Positions 54,901-62,868 of a stretch of 64,000 bases of DNA are shown one piece after another. The notes below the pieces were generated by a model. That model ran no database searches, was not told where the DNA came from, and saw nothing but the letters and a program-made list of their open reading frames with translations. How positions within the stretch are numbered: the first letter of the stretch is position 1; the number at the start of each line of letters is the position of its first letter. A program made the position numbers and the translations under genes. Origin of the DNA: Marinitenerispora sediminis (GTDB lineage Bacteria > Actinomycetota > Actinomycetes > Streptosporangiales > Streptosporangiaceae); contig NZ_QEIO01000004.1 of the NCBI RefSeq assembly GCF_003336425.1, positions 1 through 64,000 on the forward strand, read 5' to 3'.

Positions 54901-56390
54901 CCGACCGCGCCATCATGCGCGGCGCCGAGCAGCTGGAGATGGCGCCCACCGAGGGGGTGGGGGAGTGGGAGCGGGTGGACGAGCTGCCGTTCGAGCCCAG
55001 CCGCGGCTACCACGCGGTGCTGGGGCAGGCCCCGGAGGGGCAGCTGCTCAGCGTCAAGGGCGCGCCGGAGATCCTGCTGGACCGCTGTTCGCGGTGGACC
55101 ACCGACGACGGCACCGCCGACTTCGACGACGCCGCGCGCGCCGCGGTGCACGAGGAGGTGGACCGGCTGGCCCGCACGGGGTACCGGGTGCTGGCCGTCG
55201 CCGAACGGCCCGCGTCGGACCGCGCCGACCTCACCGAGTCGCGCATCCGCGACCTGCGGTTCGTGGGGCTGCTCGGCATCGCCGACCCCATCCGCCCGAC
55301 CGCGGCCGACGCCGTGGTGCGGCTCTCCGCGGCGGGCGCGCAGGTCATCGTCATCACTGGCGACCACCCGAGCACGGCCGAGGCGGTCGCCGCGGAGCTC
55401 GGCGTGCTGGACGGGCGGGTGGCCACCGGCGCGGAGCTCGACGAGATCGCCGATGACCGGCTGGCCGAGGAGATCGCCGGGATCGCGGTGTTCGCCCGGA
55501 TGAGCCCCGAGCAGAAGGCCCGCGTCGTGCGGGCGCTGCGCGGCGCGGGCCGGGTGGTCGCGGTCACCGGCGACGGCGCCAACGACGTCCCCGCGATCCG
55601 GCTGGCCGACGTGGGGATCGCCCTGGGGGAGCGTGCCACGCCGGCGGCGCGCGAGGCGGCCGACGTGGTCGTCACCGACAACCGGATCGAGACGATCGCC
55701 GACGCGATCGCCGAGAGCCGGGCCATGTGGCGGTCGACCCGCAACGCGCTGGCGGTGCTGCTCGGCGGCAACCTCGGGGAGGTCGCGTTCACCGTGGGAG
55801 CCGGGCTGCTCAGCGGGCGCAGTCCGCTGAACGTCCGCCAGCTGCTGCTGGTGAACCTGCTCACCGACATGCTGCCCGCCATCGCGCTGGCGATCCGGTC
55901 GCCGGAGGGCGCGACCCAGGAGGAACTGCTCCAGGAGGGGCCGGAGCGCTCGCTCGGCGCGGTGCTCGGCCGTGACATCGCGGTGCGGGCGGCGACGACC
56001 GCCGCGGCGGCGCAGACCGCCTGGCTCCTGGCCCGTCCGCTCGGCACCCGCGGCCAGACCGACACCACGGGACTGGTCGCGCTGGTCGGGACCCAGCTCG
56101 CGCAGACCGTCGCGGCCGGCGGACGCGATCCGCTGGTCGTCGGCGCCGGCCTCGTCTCGCTCGCCGTGCTCGCCTTCGTGGTGCAGACACCGGGGGTGAG
56201 CCACTTCTTCGGCTGCCGACCGCTCGCCCCGCACGGCTGGGCCGTGGCGCTGGGGACCGCTGTGGCGTTCGCGCTGGTCGCGGCGGTCCTCACCCGCCGC
56301 CTCGGGGTGCAGAACATTGCCGATCGTTCACCTGGTCGTCACTCCGATGACTCCCACACAGCCGCCCAAGCGGCTACGAATGGGGTGTAA
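51933..56390 (+). CDS. giant cation-translocating P-type ATPase (CtpI-like)
   Basis: 1485 residues. The N-terminal 100 residues resemble an HMA domain without the CxxC pair. The actuator T779-G-E-S lies in SSLTGESQLVAKSP, the phosphorylated D936 in CFDKTGTLTEG, and the hinge in TGDGANDVPAIRLADVGIAL (G1213, D1214). The fourth helix carries VPEGLPFVATAA, the PEGLP pattern of P2-type (Ca/Mg-like) pumps rather than the CPx of heavy-metal pumps. The length and N-terminal half match CtpI-type mycobacterial proteins, whose ion is unknown. GAGAAGG precedes the ATG. Its leader contains the 30-bp palindrome. Confidence 0.9.
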   Translation: MLLGHLLGVTMEITRALPALPALGTARCGADAPTSTSRYTVITPGRLDVRLRGAHRPGSEEAARELERELMRVGGVHRAEVNGVLGRVRIDHEPEIRPEDLVETVKELERRNGLHGAGFSPIPHPGDLGTVRTEMRRVGANLAGCGVALAAKALRLPAVPPATSTVLILAGMTPAIRDGLGRAVGRRATDLLFSAGITVAHTLGQEPVGLAIDALNGVVRCAEAQAHKRVWDRRAPELDADLDDFRARPLEHEPRPVPLPPGPVELAARLAPITLAVGGAAYALTRNADRVQGILVAGLPRAAWLGREMFAALFGAAAAERGIVTRDIRVLRRLDRVSAVLVDTAVLTSGEWRIDEVLPLSAALTAEECYAQALALVDSRRPDRRRTRKGWSVTPLGRTQVPSGARDAVEACLRKGGHPIALRRDGELAAVAAVLPELDPLAAALIAAARRVGPVAIAGEGTGIEERLPVDRVLPGDGELRASLRKLQREGYGVALICDRRPSALAVADVGIGLLGRSPGTPWAAHFLCGPDLAGACRLLDAVEAARTTSRRSARISSVGSAAALLLAAAGPGFGSSARAAMAVHAAMAFAMADGAWAAMTLARRPDPVPEQRTPWHAWPAEAVLSSLDSSASGLAREEAARRRAAGEEERGEPASPGFGRILLEELDNPLTPALAAGAGISAVLGSAVDAALIAAVLGVNASMSGVQRLGVDRALRRLVDLSAVRTRVRRPDADTPVPVSGDELVPGDVIALTAGDAVPADCRLLAAEDLEVDESSLTGESQLVAKSPAPSTAGAVADRYSMLYQGTVVAVGEGIAVVVATGDRTEIGRTTRLAPEQRRPGGVQTHLRRLTDVTLPLSLGAGVVLMVAQLLRGRTLGQALGPAVALTVGAVPEGLPFVATAAQLATARRLSARGALVRDPTTIEPLGRVDVLCFDKTGTLTEGRLRLRQVSDGVTARPLDDLTPRTREVVAAALRANPDHNGGRLPHPTDRAIMRGAEQLEMAPTEGVGEWERVDELPFEPSRGYHAVLGQAPEGQLLSVKGAPEILLDRCSRWTTDDGTADFDDAARAAVHEEVDRLARTGYRVLAVAERPASDRADLTESRIRDLRFVGLLGIADPIRPTAADAVVRLSAAGAQVIVITGDHPSTAEAVAAELGVLDGRVATGAELDEIADDRLAEEIAGIAVFARMSPEQKARVVRALRGAGRVVAVTGDGANDVPAIRLADVGIALGERATPAAREAADVVVTDNRIETIADAIAESRAMWRSTRNALAVLLGGNLGEVAFTVGAGLLSGRSPLNVRQLLLVNLLTDMLPAIALAIRSPEGATQEELLQEGPERSLGAVLGRDIAVRAATTAAAAQTAWLLARPLGTRGQTDTTGLVALVGTQLAQTVAAGGRDPLVVGAGLVSLAVLAFVVQTPGVSHFFGCRPLAPHGWAVALGTAVAFALVAAVLTRRLGVQNIADRSPGRHSDDSHTAAQAATNGV

Positions 56391-56419
56391 CGCGTACGTA
56401 ATCCACCAAAGTCTGATAA

Positions 56420-56566
56420 ATGGGATTTTCTGTGCCTCACTTCCTGTCGACCCTGCTCGCGAAGGCCCTCGTCGTGATCGTCGAGGCCCTGGTTGCCGAG
56501 ATCGTCCTCATGGTGCTGAAGTCCGTGCGTTCCCGGATGGCAGCCACGGCCCCGGCCGCCGCCTGA
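56420..56566 (+). CDS. 48-residue hydrophobic helical peptide
   Basis: A short ORF 29 bp after the ATPase stop. MGFSVPHFLSTLLAKALVV is followed by IVEALVAEIVLMVLK and a basic, Ala-rich tail. It forms a single amphipathic to hydrophobic helix with two Glu and two Lys. There is no Shine-Dalgarno sequence, but the local DNA (56385-56440) is the least GC-rich for kilobases. It could be a small regulator of the ATPase, a type-I-toxin-like peptide, or a secreted helical peptide. I do not recognise a family. Translation is unproven. Confidence 0.42.
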   Translation: MGFSVPHFLSTLLAKALVVIVEALVAEIVLMVLKSVRSRMAATAPAAA

Positions 56567-57098
56567 CCTTCCGCGGCGGCCCAGCCGCCGCCACAACACC
56601 GCCGCCGCGGACGGAGCCGCCGGGGCCCACCAGCCGCCCCGCCGGCCCGTCCGCGTCCGTTCTCCCGGGCTCTTCCCGCTCCCGGCGGCCCGTCCCGCAC
56701 TCCCCGGCCCACCGTCCTCCGGGCCGCTGCTCCGGCCCCCGGGGGCGGGCACCGCGGGCGCCCCGCAGACCGGGCGCCCGCGACGCCGCGCCGTCCTCCC
56801 GGTCGCGCCCGCGATGCCGGCCGGATCGAGGTCCGGCGGCACCGCACATCTGATGGGGCGTGGCCGGACCCGGCCAGTGCGGCGGCTCGGTGTGCGCCGG
56901 CAGGACGTCCGCTGGCGGTTGGTCGTCGCTCAGGGGGCCGCCCGGCGCCGTGGGGGCGCTCGGGGGAGGGGTGCGGGTGCTGCCCGGTGAGTGCCGGCAC
57001 GGTGGTGGTGCCGTCGCGGGCCCGTTTCCGTTCCGCGGGCAGGGACTCGGACCAGCCGCTTCATATCGGGCCGGTGGCTGTCCAGGGCCGTTCGGCCG
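56567..57098. other. intergenic, no gene seen
   Basis: Long low-complexity GC-rich stretch between the small peptide and the cellulase promoter. It contains Pro/Arg-rich frames on both strands that lack any motif or start signal. Nothing functional was identified. Confidence 0.5.
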
Positions 57099-57155
57099 TT
57101 GACGCTGCGCGATGCGCTGTTAGCTTTTCGGGTGCCCGGCGGCCGAGCGCTCCGC
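57099..57155 (+). promoter_or_regulatory. cellulase promoter with CelR-like operator
   Basis: TTGACG (57099-57104), 16 bp, TAGCTT (57121-57126) form a recognisable promoter. About 15 bp downstream, 57142-57155 contains GAGCGCTCC, the core of the CelR repressor site TGGGAGCGCTCCCA (9 of 14 positions). The outer bases do not match, so CelR binding is only plausible. Confidence 0.45.
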
Positions 57156-57243
57156 TCGCGCCGTCGCCCCCGTCCGGCCACGGCCCGTCCGCGGACGGCG
57201 TCGCGGACGCGGCACCGCCCATCCCCCGACACCTGGAGCGAAG

Positions 57244-58323
57244 ATGGCCCGCTTCCATCCCACTCCCCGAACCGCGCTGCTGTCGACCGCCGTCGCGTCG
57301 GCGCTGATCCTGGCGCTGATCGCCGCGTTCGTGCCGTGGCGCTCGGCCGGCTCCGCGCCCGCCGAGCTGGCCGCCGCGGACCAGCCCGCCCCGGCCGCCG
57401 CCGGACCGGTCTCCGAGCACGGCCGCCTGGAGGTGTGCGGCACCAAGCTCTGCGACGAGAGCGGCCAGCCGGTCCAGCTGCGCGGCATGAGCAGCCACGG
57501 CCTCCAGTGGTACGAGCAGTGCCTCACCGACAGCTCGCTGGACGCCCTCGCCCAGGACTGGCGGGCCGACGTGCTGCGCATCTCGATGTACGTCCAGGAG
57601 GACGGCTACGAGACCGACCCGCGCGGCTTCACCGACAAGGTGCACCGGCTCATCGAGGAAGCCACCGAGCGCGACATGTACGCGATCGTGGACTGGCACA
57701 TCCTCACCCCCGGCGACCCCAACGCCAACACCGCGGCGGCGCGGACCTTCTTCGCCGAGATCGCCGAACGGCACGCCGGCAAGGACAACGTGCTGTACGA
57801 GATCGCCAACGAGCCCAACGGGGTCGGCTGGAGCGCCATCCGGAGCTATGCCGAGCAGGTCATCCCGGTGATCCGGGACCGCGACCCCGACTCCGTCATC
57901 CTCGTCGGCACCCGCGCGTGGTCCTCGCTCGGCGTCTCCGACGGCTCCAACGAGCAGGAGATCATCGCCGACCCGGTGCGCGCCGACAACATCATGTACA
58001 CCTTCCACTTCTACGCGGCCTCGCACGGCGACCAGTACCTCGCCACCCTGGAGCGCGCGGCCCGCCAGCTGCCGATCTTCGTCACCGAGTTCGGCACCGA
58101 GACCGCCTCCGGCGACGGCGCGCACGACTTCGACCAGGCCCAGCGCTACCTCGACCTGATGGAGCGCGAGCAGATCAGCTGGGTGAACTGGAACTACTCG
58201 GACGACTTCCGCTCGGGAGCCGTCTTCCGACCCGGCACCTGTGAGGCCGGCGGCCCGTGGAACGGGGCGTCCCTCAAGGAGTCCGGCCAGTGGATCCGGG
58301 ACCGGATCCGCGAGGGCCGATAA
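57244..58323 (+). CDS. secreted endo-beta-1,4-glucanase, GH family 5
   Basis: 359 residues. A signal or membrane-anchor helix (about 10-32) is followed by an Ala/Pro linker and a GH5 catalytic domain starting at about residue 60. The acid/base is E190 (YEIANEPNG) and the nucleophile E282 (FVTEFGTE). QWYEQCLTDSSLDALAQDW, YETDPRGFTDK and DDFRSGAVF are close in wording to the Thermobifida fusca Cel5A catalytic domain, but no carbohydrate-binding module is present here. The product cleaves cellulose outside the cell. The gene has its own promoter with a CelR-like site and a strong terminator. Confidence 0.93.
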   Translation: MARFHPTPRTALLSTAVASALILALIAAFVPWRSAGSAPAELAAADQPAPAAAGPVSEHGRLEVCGTKLCDESGQPVQLRGMSSHGLQWYEQCLTDSSLDALAQDWRADVLRISMYVQEDGYETDPRGFTDKVHRLIEEATERDMYAIVDWHILTPGDPNANTAAARTFFAEIAERHAGKDNVLYEIANEPNGVGWSAIRSYAEQVIPVIRDRDPDSVILVGTRAWSSLGVSDGSNEQEIIADPVRADNIMYTFHFYAASHGDQYLATLERAARQLPIFVTEFGTETASGDGAHDFDQAQRYLDLMEREQISWVNWNYSDDFRSGAVFRPGTCEAGGPWNGASLKESGQWIRDRIREGR

Positions 58324-58361
58324 CCGGAGGACCCGTCCTCCGATCCCCCGCGGCCCGAACC

Positions 58362-58396
58362 GGTCCGCCCCCGTCCGGCCAGGACGGGGGCGGACC
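58362..58396 (+). terminator. strong hairpin after the cellulase
   Basis: 58362-58376 pairs perfectly with 58382-58396 (15 bp) around loop GGCCA. It lies 38 bp past the stop. Confidence 0.8.
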
Positions 58397-58478
58397 CCGC
58401 AGTCGGAGGGAAGACGCTCGCCGGCGGAGGACCCGGCCGCGCGCCTGCCCTCCCATCCCCCAGCGAGGAGACACCTCC

Positions 58479-59390
58479 ATGCGATGGCGACGCCCTCGAA
58501 TCCCCGCCAAGAAAGCGCTTACCGTAGCCGCGGCGGCGATGCTGCTCGGTACGTCCGTGCTCGTCGCGGCGCCCGCCCAGGCCGAGACCTCGCCCGCCCG
58601 TGCGGTCGCGGCCCCGGCGGCGGCACCCGCCAAGGCGCCCGCCGCCGAGGACTGGAACCCGCCCGCCAACCTCGTCCAGCCCCTGGACCAGGTGTGGCGG
58701 CACGTCGAGTCGACCTACCCGGACCTGTACGGCTTCCGCAACTACGGGTGGGACCAGATCATGGCCAACGGCGGCTACATCAACTACTGCGTCCGCTGGG
58801 AGTCCGACACCCCGGTGACCGCGCAGACGCGCGACCAGATCCACGCCGCGCTGACCCGCCAGTTCACCAAGTGGATGGACGTCATGGCGGGCCACAACGA
58901 GTGGCCCTACCGCCAGGTCCCCGTGAACATCGTCGGCTGGGCCGTGCGGGACCGCAGCCTCCTGCAGTGGAACGACGACTCCGTCGATATCTACGTCAAC
59001 AACCTCGACGGCGGCGGCGCTCCGCAGTGCGCGCCCGCGTGCGGCCGGTTCTTCAACCAGAACGGCGACTACTCCCGCTGCCCGGGCGGCGCGGCCCGGC
59101 ACTACGACATGTCGCTGTGGCTCACCGACGGCTTCGGCGGCGGCGCCGGCGGCGACTGGGGCCAGCGGATGGGCCGCGAGTACTTCGTCAACGCGCGCAA
59201 CAGCGAGAACATCCACATCTTCCTGCACGAGGTCGGCCACAGCTTCGGCCTGGACGACTTCTACGACTGGACCCCGACCGGCGTCGGCGGCTTCCTGATG
59301 CGGGCGGGCAGCGCGTCGCAGATCACGGAGTTCGACGCGTGGATGTTCCGCGACTTCTGGCGGCACCTGAAGCCCAGGTACGGGTACTGA
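58479..59390 (+). CDS. secreted metzincin-like zinc metalloprotease
   Basis: 303 residues. A signal peptide is cleaved after APAQA (about residue 35), followed by an Ala/Pro linker and a catalytic domain with H250-E251-x2-H254-x2-G257-x2-D260 (HEVGHSFGLDD). This is the metzincin zinc motif with Asp as the third ligand, as in snapalysins, and a later GFLMRAG resembles the Met-turn. GAGGAG precedes the ATG. It is about twice the length of snapalysin. Why a protease should follow a cellulase is unclear; it may process secreted enzymes or belong to the same biomass-degrading regulon. Confidence 0.8.
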   Translation: MRWRRPRIPAKKALTVAAAAMLLGTSVLVAAPAQAETSPARAVAAPAAAPAKAPAAEDWNPPANLVQPLDQVWRHVESTYPDLYGFRNYGWDQIMANGGYINYCVRWESDTPVTAQTRDQIHAALTRQFTKWMDVMAGHNEWPYRQVPVNIVGWAVRDRSLLQWNDDSVDIYVNNLDGGGAPQCAPACGRFFNQNGDYSRCPGGAARHYDMSLWLTDGFGGGAGGDWGQRMGREYFVNARNSENIHIFLHEVGHSFGLDDFYDWTPTGVGGFLMRAGSASQITEFDAWMFRDFWRHLKPRYGY

Positions 59391-59434
59391 GGTCCGGGCG
59401 CACCGCGCCCGTGAAACACGCCCGTGAACGCGGA

Positions 59435-59463
59435 GCGGCCGGCACTCCCGAGGTGCCGGCCGC
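59435..59463. terminator. hairpin after the metalloprotease
   Basis: GCGGCCGGCAC (59435-59445)/GTGCCGGCCGC (59453-59463), an 11-bp perfect stem with a 7-nt loop, between convergent genes. Confidence 0.7.
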
Positions 59464-59651
59464 GGCGTGCGGCATGGAGGCGCCGCCGCGTCCGGTGGGC
59501 GCGCCGAGGGACCGTGTCAGCACCGACCGGGCACGTCGCCTCGCTCCGCCGCCTTCCGGCAGGCGCCGCCGCTGCCGCACCGTCAGAGGAGATGCCGGGA
59601 CCGGGCGACGCGGTGCACCTTCGTCCGCGGTCGCCTCGGTTGTTCGGGCGC

Positions 59652-60116
59652 TCAGGTGCGCCGGAGCAGGCGGACCAGGAGCCGGTGCAGGGTGGCGCGC
59701 TCGGCGGTGTTCAGGGGGGCGAGGAGCCGGGCGTCGGCGTCCCGGGTGAGGTGGGCGACGTGGTCGCGGTACACGGAGGTGCCCTCGCGGGTCAGCCGGA
59801 CCTCGTAGCGCCGCCGGTCGCGCGGGTCGCGGACGCGTTCGACCAGGCCCTTCTCCGTGAGGTGGTCGACCACGCCCACCATCGTGGTGCGGTCGATGCC
59901 CAGCGTCCGCCCGATCTCCTGCTGGGACCGGGGGCCGGCGGCGTCGATGTGCGCGAGGACCCGGGCGTCGCGGGGGCGCAGCCCGTGCGGGCGCAGCGCC
60001 TCGGCGAACTCGTCGGCGGCGAGGCGGGCGGCCTGTCCGAGTAGGGTGCCGGTGCCGGCGGGCGCGTCGGAGGCCGGGGCGTCGTCGGCCCTCGGGGGCT
60101 GGTCGCTCAGTCGCAC
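59652..60116 (-). CDS. MarR-family transcriptional regulator
   Basis: 154 residues, GTG start. Winged HTH with LRPRDARVLAHIDAAGPRSQQEIGRTLGI (in part) and TTMVGVVDHLTEKGLVERVRDPRDRRRYEVRLT (in part; the DxRxRR wing is clear). It is divergent from fabD and lies at the boundary of the polyketide genes, so it is a candidate regulator of the cluster or of an antibiotic-responsive gene. Ligand unknown. Confidence 0.88.
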   Translation of the reverse strand: MRLSDQPPRADDAPASDAPAGTGTLLGQAARLAADEFAEALRPHGLRPRDARVLAHIDAAGPRSQQEIGRTLGIDRTTMVGVVDHLTEKGLVERVRDPRDRRRYEVRLTREGTSVYRDHVAHLTRDADARLLAPLNTAERATLHRLLVRLLRRT

Positions 60117-60309
60117 TCGTCACCTTCGGTCAGGAGGCGCGGACCTGCCGCGTGCTCCGGGTGGCTTCGGCAATTGTCAGCATAACCAACGATTCGATGG
60201 CTGTCGGGGCAGCACGACGTGTTCGTCCGTGTCGGCCGTCCCGGTGCCGGGCCGTGCGCGGTCGTCCGCCTCGTACCGCGATTCGTCAGTGTCGCTGATT
60301 GATCCTGGG

Positions 60310-60327
60310 AGGATGATTTGTCATCCT
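60310..60327. promoter_or_regulatory. candidate operator between MarR and fabD
   Basis: AGGATGA (60310-60316)-TTTG-TCATCCT (60321-60327) is a perfect 7-bp inverted repeat. An additional half-site ATCCT just upstream (60302-60306) gives three alternating half-sites. It lies 57 bp before the fabD start. Confidence 0.55.
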
Positions 60328-60383
60328 GACGAAATGTTGGCCCACGTCCCGTGCGCGGGGCGTCAGGAACATGGGGGAGCGCG

Positions 60384-61346
60384 ATGTCCGTCCGGATCGC
60401 CTTTGTGTTTCCCGGCCAGGGCAGCCAGTTCGTCGGTATGGGTGCGGACGTGCTGGAACGCTCGCCGGCGCTGCGCCACGTGCTGCGCCGGGCGGGCGGG
60501 CGCGTCGGGCTCGACCTCGTCGACGTCATGCTGGCCGGCCCGCGGGACCGGTTGGACGAGACCGTCCCCACCCAGGTCGCCGTCTTCGCGCTCTCCGTGG
60601 CCCTGGCGGAGCTCGCCGTCCAGCGCGGCGCCCGCCCGGCGGCCGTGGCCGGGCACAGCCTCGGCGAGTACAGCGCCCTGGTGGCCGGCGGCTGGCTGGA
60701 CCGGGACGCGGCCACGGACGCCGTCGTGGAGCGGGCGCGCGCCATGGACCGCTGCACCGCGGCGGTCCCCGGCGCCATGGCCGCGGTCATCGGCCTGCGG
60801 CCCGATCTCCTCATGCGGCTGCTCCCCGCCGAGAGCGGCGTCGTCGTCGCCAACGTGAACACGCCGCGCCAGGTCGTGCTGTCCGGGCCGCGGGACTGGA
60901 TCACCCACCTCCGCCACACCGTGCTCGCCGCCGGGGCGGCCGAGTACCGAGTGCTGCCGGTGGCGGGCGCCTTCCACTCCCCGCTGATGCGGACCGCCGA
61001 GCGCGAGTACGCCGCCGTGGTCGACCAACTCCCGCTGCGGGCCGGGCACACGCCCCTGGTCTCCAGCGTGACCGGCGGGTTCGTGGACGACCCCGACGCC
61101 TACCGCGCCGACCTGCGCCGCCAGATCACCGCGCCGGTGCGGTGGGCCGACACCGCCGTGCTCCTGGCCGAGCACTGCCCCGACGGCGCCGTCGAGGTCG
61201 GGCCGGGACAGGTGCTGCGGGGACTGCTGCGGCGCGTCGACCGCGGATGGCCGATCGTCAACTGCCAGGCCGCGACCGCCCTGCCCGACGTGTCGGCCCT
61301 CTTCGCCGAACGCTACGTCGCCGCGAGCGCGGCGCGGTGGGGGTGA
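60384..61346 (+). CDS. fabD: malonyl-CoA:ACP acyltransferase (FabD-like)
   Basis: 320 residues from the ATG at 60384 (GGGGGAG upstream). It carries GQGSQ (residues 11-15) and the nucleophile S92 in GHSLGEYS. The histidine partner lies near GAFHSPLM, with the arginine at about 115-120 expected for malonyl specificity. First gene of a ketosynthase cluster and most probably the dedicated acyltransferase that loads malonate on the cluster's acyl carrier protein. A primary-metabolism FabD cannot be excluded, but the neighbourhood argues against it. Confidence 0.9.
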   Translation: MSVRIAFVFPGQGSQFVGMGADVLERSPALRHVLRRAGGRVGLDLVDVMLAGPRDRLDETVPTQVAVFALSVALAELAVQRGARPAAVAGHSLGEYSALVAGGWLDRDAATDAVVERARAMDRCTAAVPGAMAAVIGLRPDLLMRLLPAESGVVVANVNTPRQVVLSGPRDWITHLRHTVLAAGAAEYRVLPVAGAFHSPLMRTAEREYAAVVDQLPLRAGHTPLVSSVTGGFVDDPDAYRADLRRQITAPVRWADTAVLLAEHCPDGAVEVGPGQVLRGLLRRVDRGWPIVNCQAATALPDVSALFAERYVAASAARWG

Positions 61347-61403
61347 GTCGGCTCGCATCCGATCCGCCCGCCCGCCCCGCCGCACATACCGGAGGAAGTC
61401 GCC

Positions 61404-62648
61404 ATGCGTAGAGTCGCGGTCACCGGACTCGGAGTGCTGGCCCCCAACGGGGCGGGCGTGAAGGAGTACGCCGACGCGCTGTGGGAGGGGCGCGGCGCGG
61501 TGTCCCGGATCACCGCGTTCGACCCGAGCGGCCACCTCTCGCAGATCGCCGGGCAGATCCGGCATCCGATGCTGCCGGCCAGCGCCGCCGTCGATCCCGA
61601 GGGGGAGGACCGGGTGGTGCGGCTCGCGGAGCTCGCCGCCGAGGAGGCCCTCGCGAACGCCGGCCTCGACTCCGCGCTGATCGACCCGGCGCGCGCGGGT
61701 GTCGCCGTCGCCAACGCCATCGGCGGGACCACGTTCATGACCGAGCACTTCGCCGAGATCACCGGCGGCGGGGCCGGCCCCATCGACGTCGCCGCGGCAC
61801 ACCCGCGGCTGCACCGGTCCGCCACCTTCGCCACGCCCGGCAGCGTCGTCGCCGACCGCCACGGCTTCGAGGGACCGTGTGCCACCCTGACCACCGGCTG
61901 CACCGGTGGCAACGACGCCATCGGGTTCGCCCTCGACGCCATCCGGCGCGGCGACGCCGACGTCATGCTCGCCGGCGGCGCCGAGGCGCCCATCACGCCG
62001 TTCGTGGTGGCGAGCTTCGACGTCATCGGCGCGCTCTCGGTCCGCAACGGCGACCCGGAGCACGCCTCGCGGCCGTTCGACCGGGACCGCGACGGCTTCG
62101 TGCTGGCCGAGGGCGCCGGGATCGCCGTCCTGGAGGAGTGGCGGCACGCCCGGGCACGCGGCGCTCCGGTCCTCGGAGAGGTGCTGGGATACGGCAGCAC
62201 GTGCAACGCCTTCCACATGACCGACCTCGCCGCCGACGGCGTGGACCTCGCGCGCTCGTTCCGCCTGGCCCTCGACGACGCGCGGTGCGCGCCGCAGCGG
62301 GTCGGCTACGTCAACGCCCACGGCAGCTCCACCCCGCAGAACGACGTGTGCGAGACCAACGCCGTCAAACGGGTCCTCGGCCCCCACGCCCGGAGCACGC
62401 CGGTCAGCTCCACCAAGTCCATGGTCGGGCACGCGCTGGCCGCCGCCAACGCGCTGGAGTTCGCGGCGTGCGTCCTGGCGCTGCGCGACGGCGTCCTGCC
62501 GCCCACGATCAACCTGGAGGAGCCCGACGAGCGGTGCGACCTGGACTACGTGCCCGGCACCGCGCGGGAGGCGCGACCGGGGGTCATCGCCAGTCTGTCC
62601 AGCGGATTCGGCGGCATCCACTCGACCGTCGTCCTCGGCGCGGCATGA
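61404..62648 (+). CDS. type II polyketide ketosynthase, active (KS-alpha/FabF-like)
   Basis: 414 residues, GGAGG upstream. The catalytic triad is intact: C166 in TTGCTGGNDAIG, H306 in VNAHGSSTPQND and H343 in STKSMVGHALAA. The last two motifs are typical of the FabF/KS-alpha group, and SSTPQND rather than GTSTKLND distinguishes it from the classical aromatic KS-alpha. It extends an acyl chain on an acyl carrier protein. Encoded right after the malonyl transferase and before an inactive ketosynthase, so it is the alpha half of an alpha/beta pair. Confidence 0.9.
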   Translation: MRRVAVTGLGVLAPNGAGVKEYADALWEGRGAVSRITAFDPSGHLSQIAGQIRHPMLPASAAVDPEGEDRVVRLAELAAEEALANAGLDSALIDPARAGVAVANAIGGTTFMTEHFAEITGGGAGPIDVAAAHPRLHRSATFATPGSVVADRHGFEGPCATLTTGCTGGNDAIGFALDAIRRGDADVMLAGGAEAPITPFVVASFDVIGALSVRNGDPEHASRPFDRDRDGFVLAEGAGIAVLEEWRHARARGAPVLGEVLGYGSTCNAFHMTDLAADGVDLARSFRLALDDARCAPQRVGYVNAHGSSTPQNDVCETNAVKRVLGPHARSTPVSSTKSMVGHALAAANALEFAACVLALRDGVLPPTINLEEPDERCDLDYVPGTAREARPGVIASLSSGFGGIHSTVVLGAA

Positions 62649-62868
62649 GGGGCCGGTGCGGAGCCCGTCTGCCCGGCCGCCGGGGAGCACCGGCGGCGGC
62701 GCGGACCGCCGTGCGCCGGCCCCCGTCCGGGTACGCGGCGCCGAGGCCGGCCGCTCGGGAGCCCCGCACACGGGGCCGCCGCCGGGACCGGGCCGCGGCC
62801 GCGCCGCGCGCCGCCGCACCCAGCCGCCCGCGGCCCGCCCGGGCCCCTGAACCACGCACGGAGTGAGC
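62649..62868. other. intergenic, between ketosynthases
   Basis: 220 bp of GC-rich sequence with a ribosome-binding site GGAG for the next gene near its end. An ACP gene, often found in such clusters, is not encoded in this gap. Confidence 0.6.
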
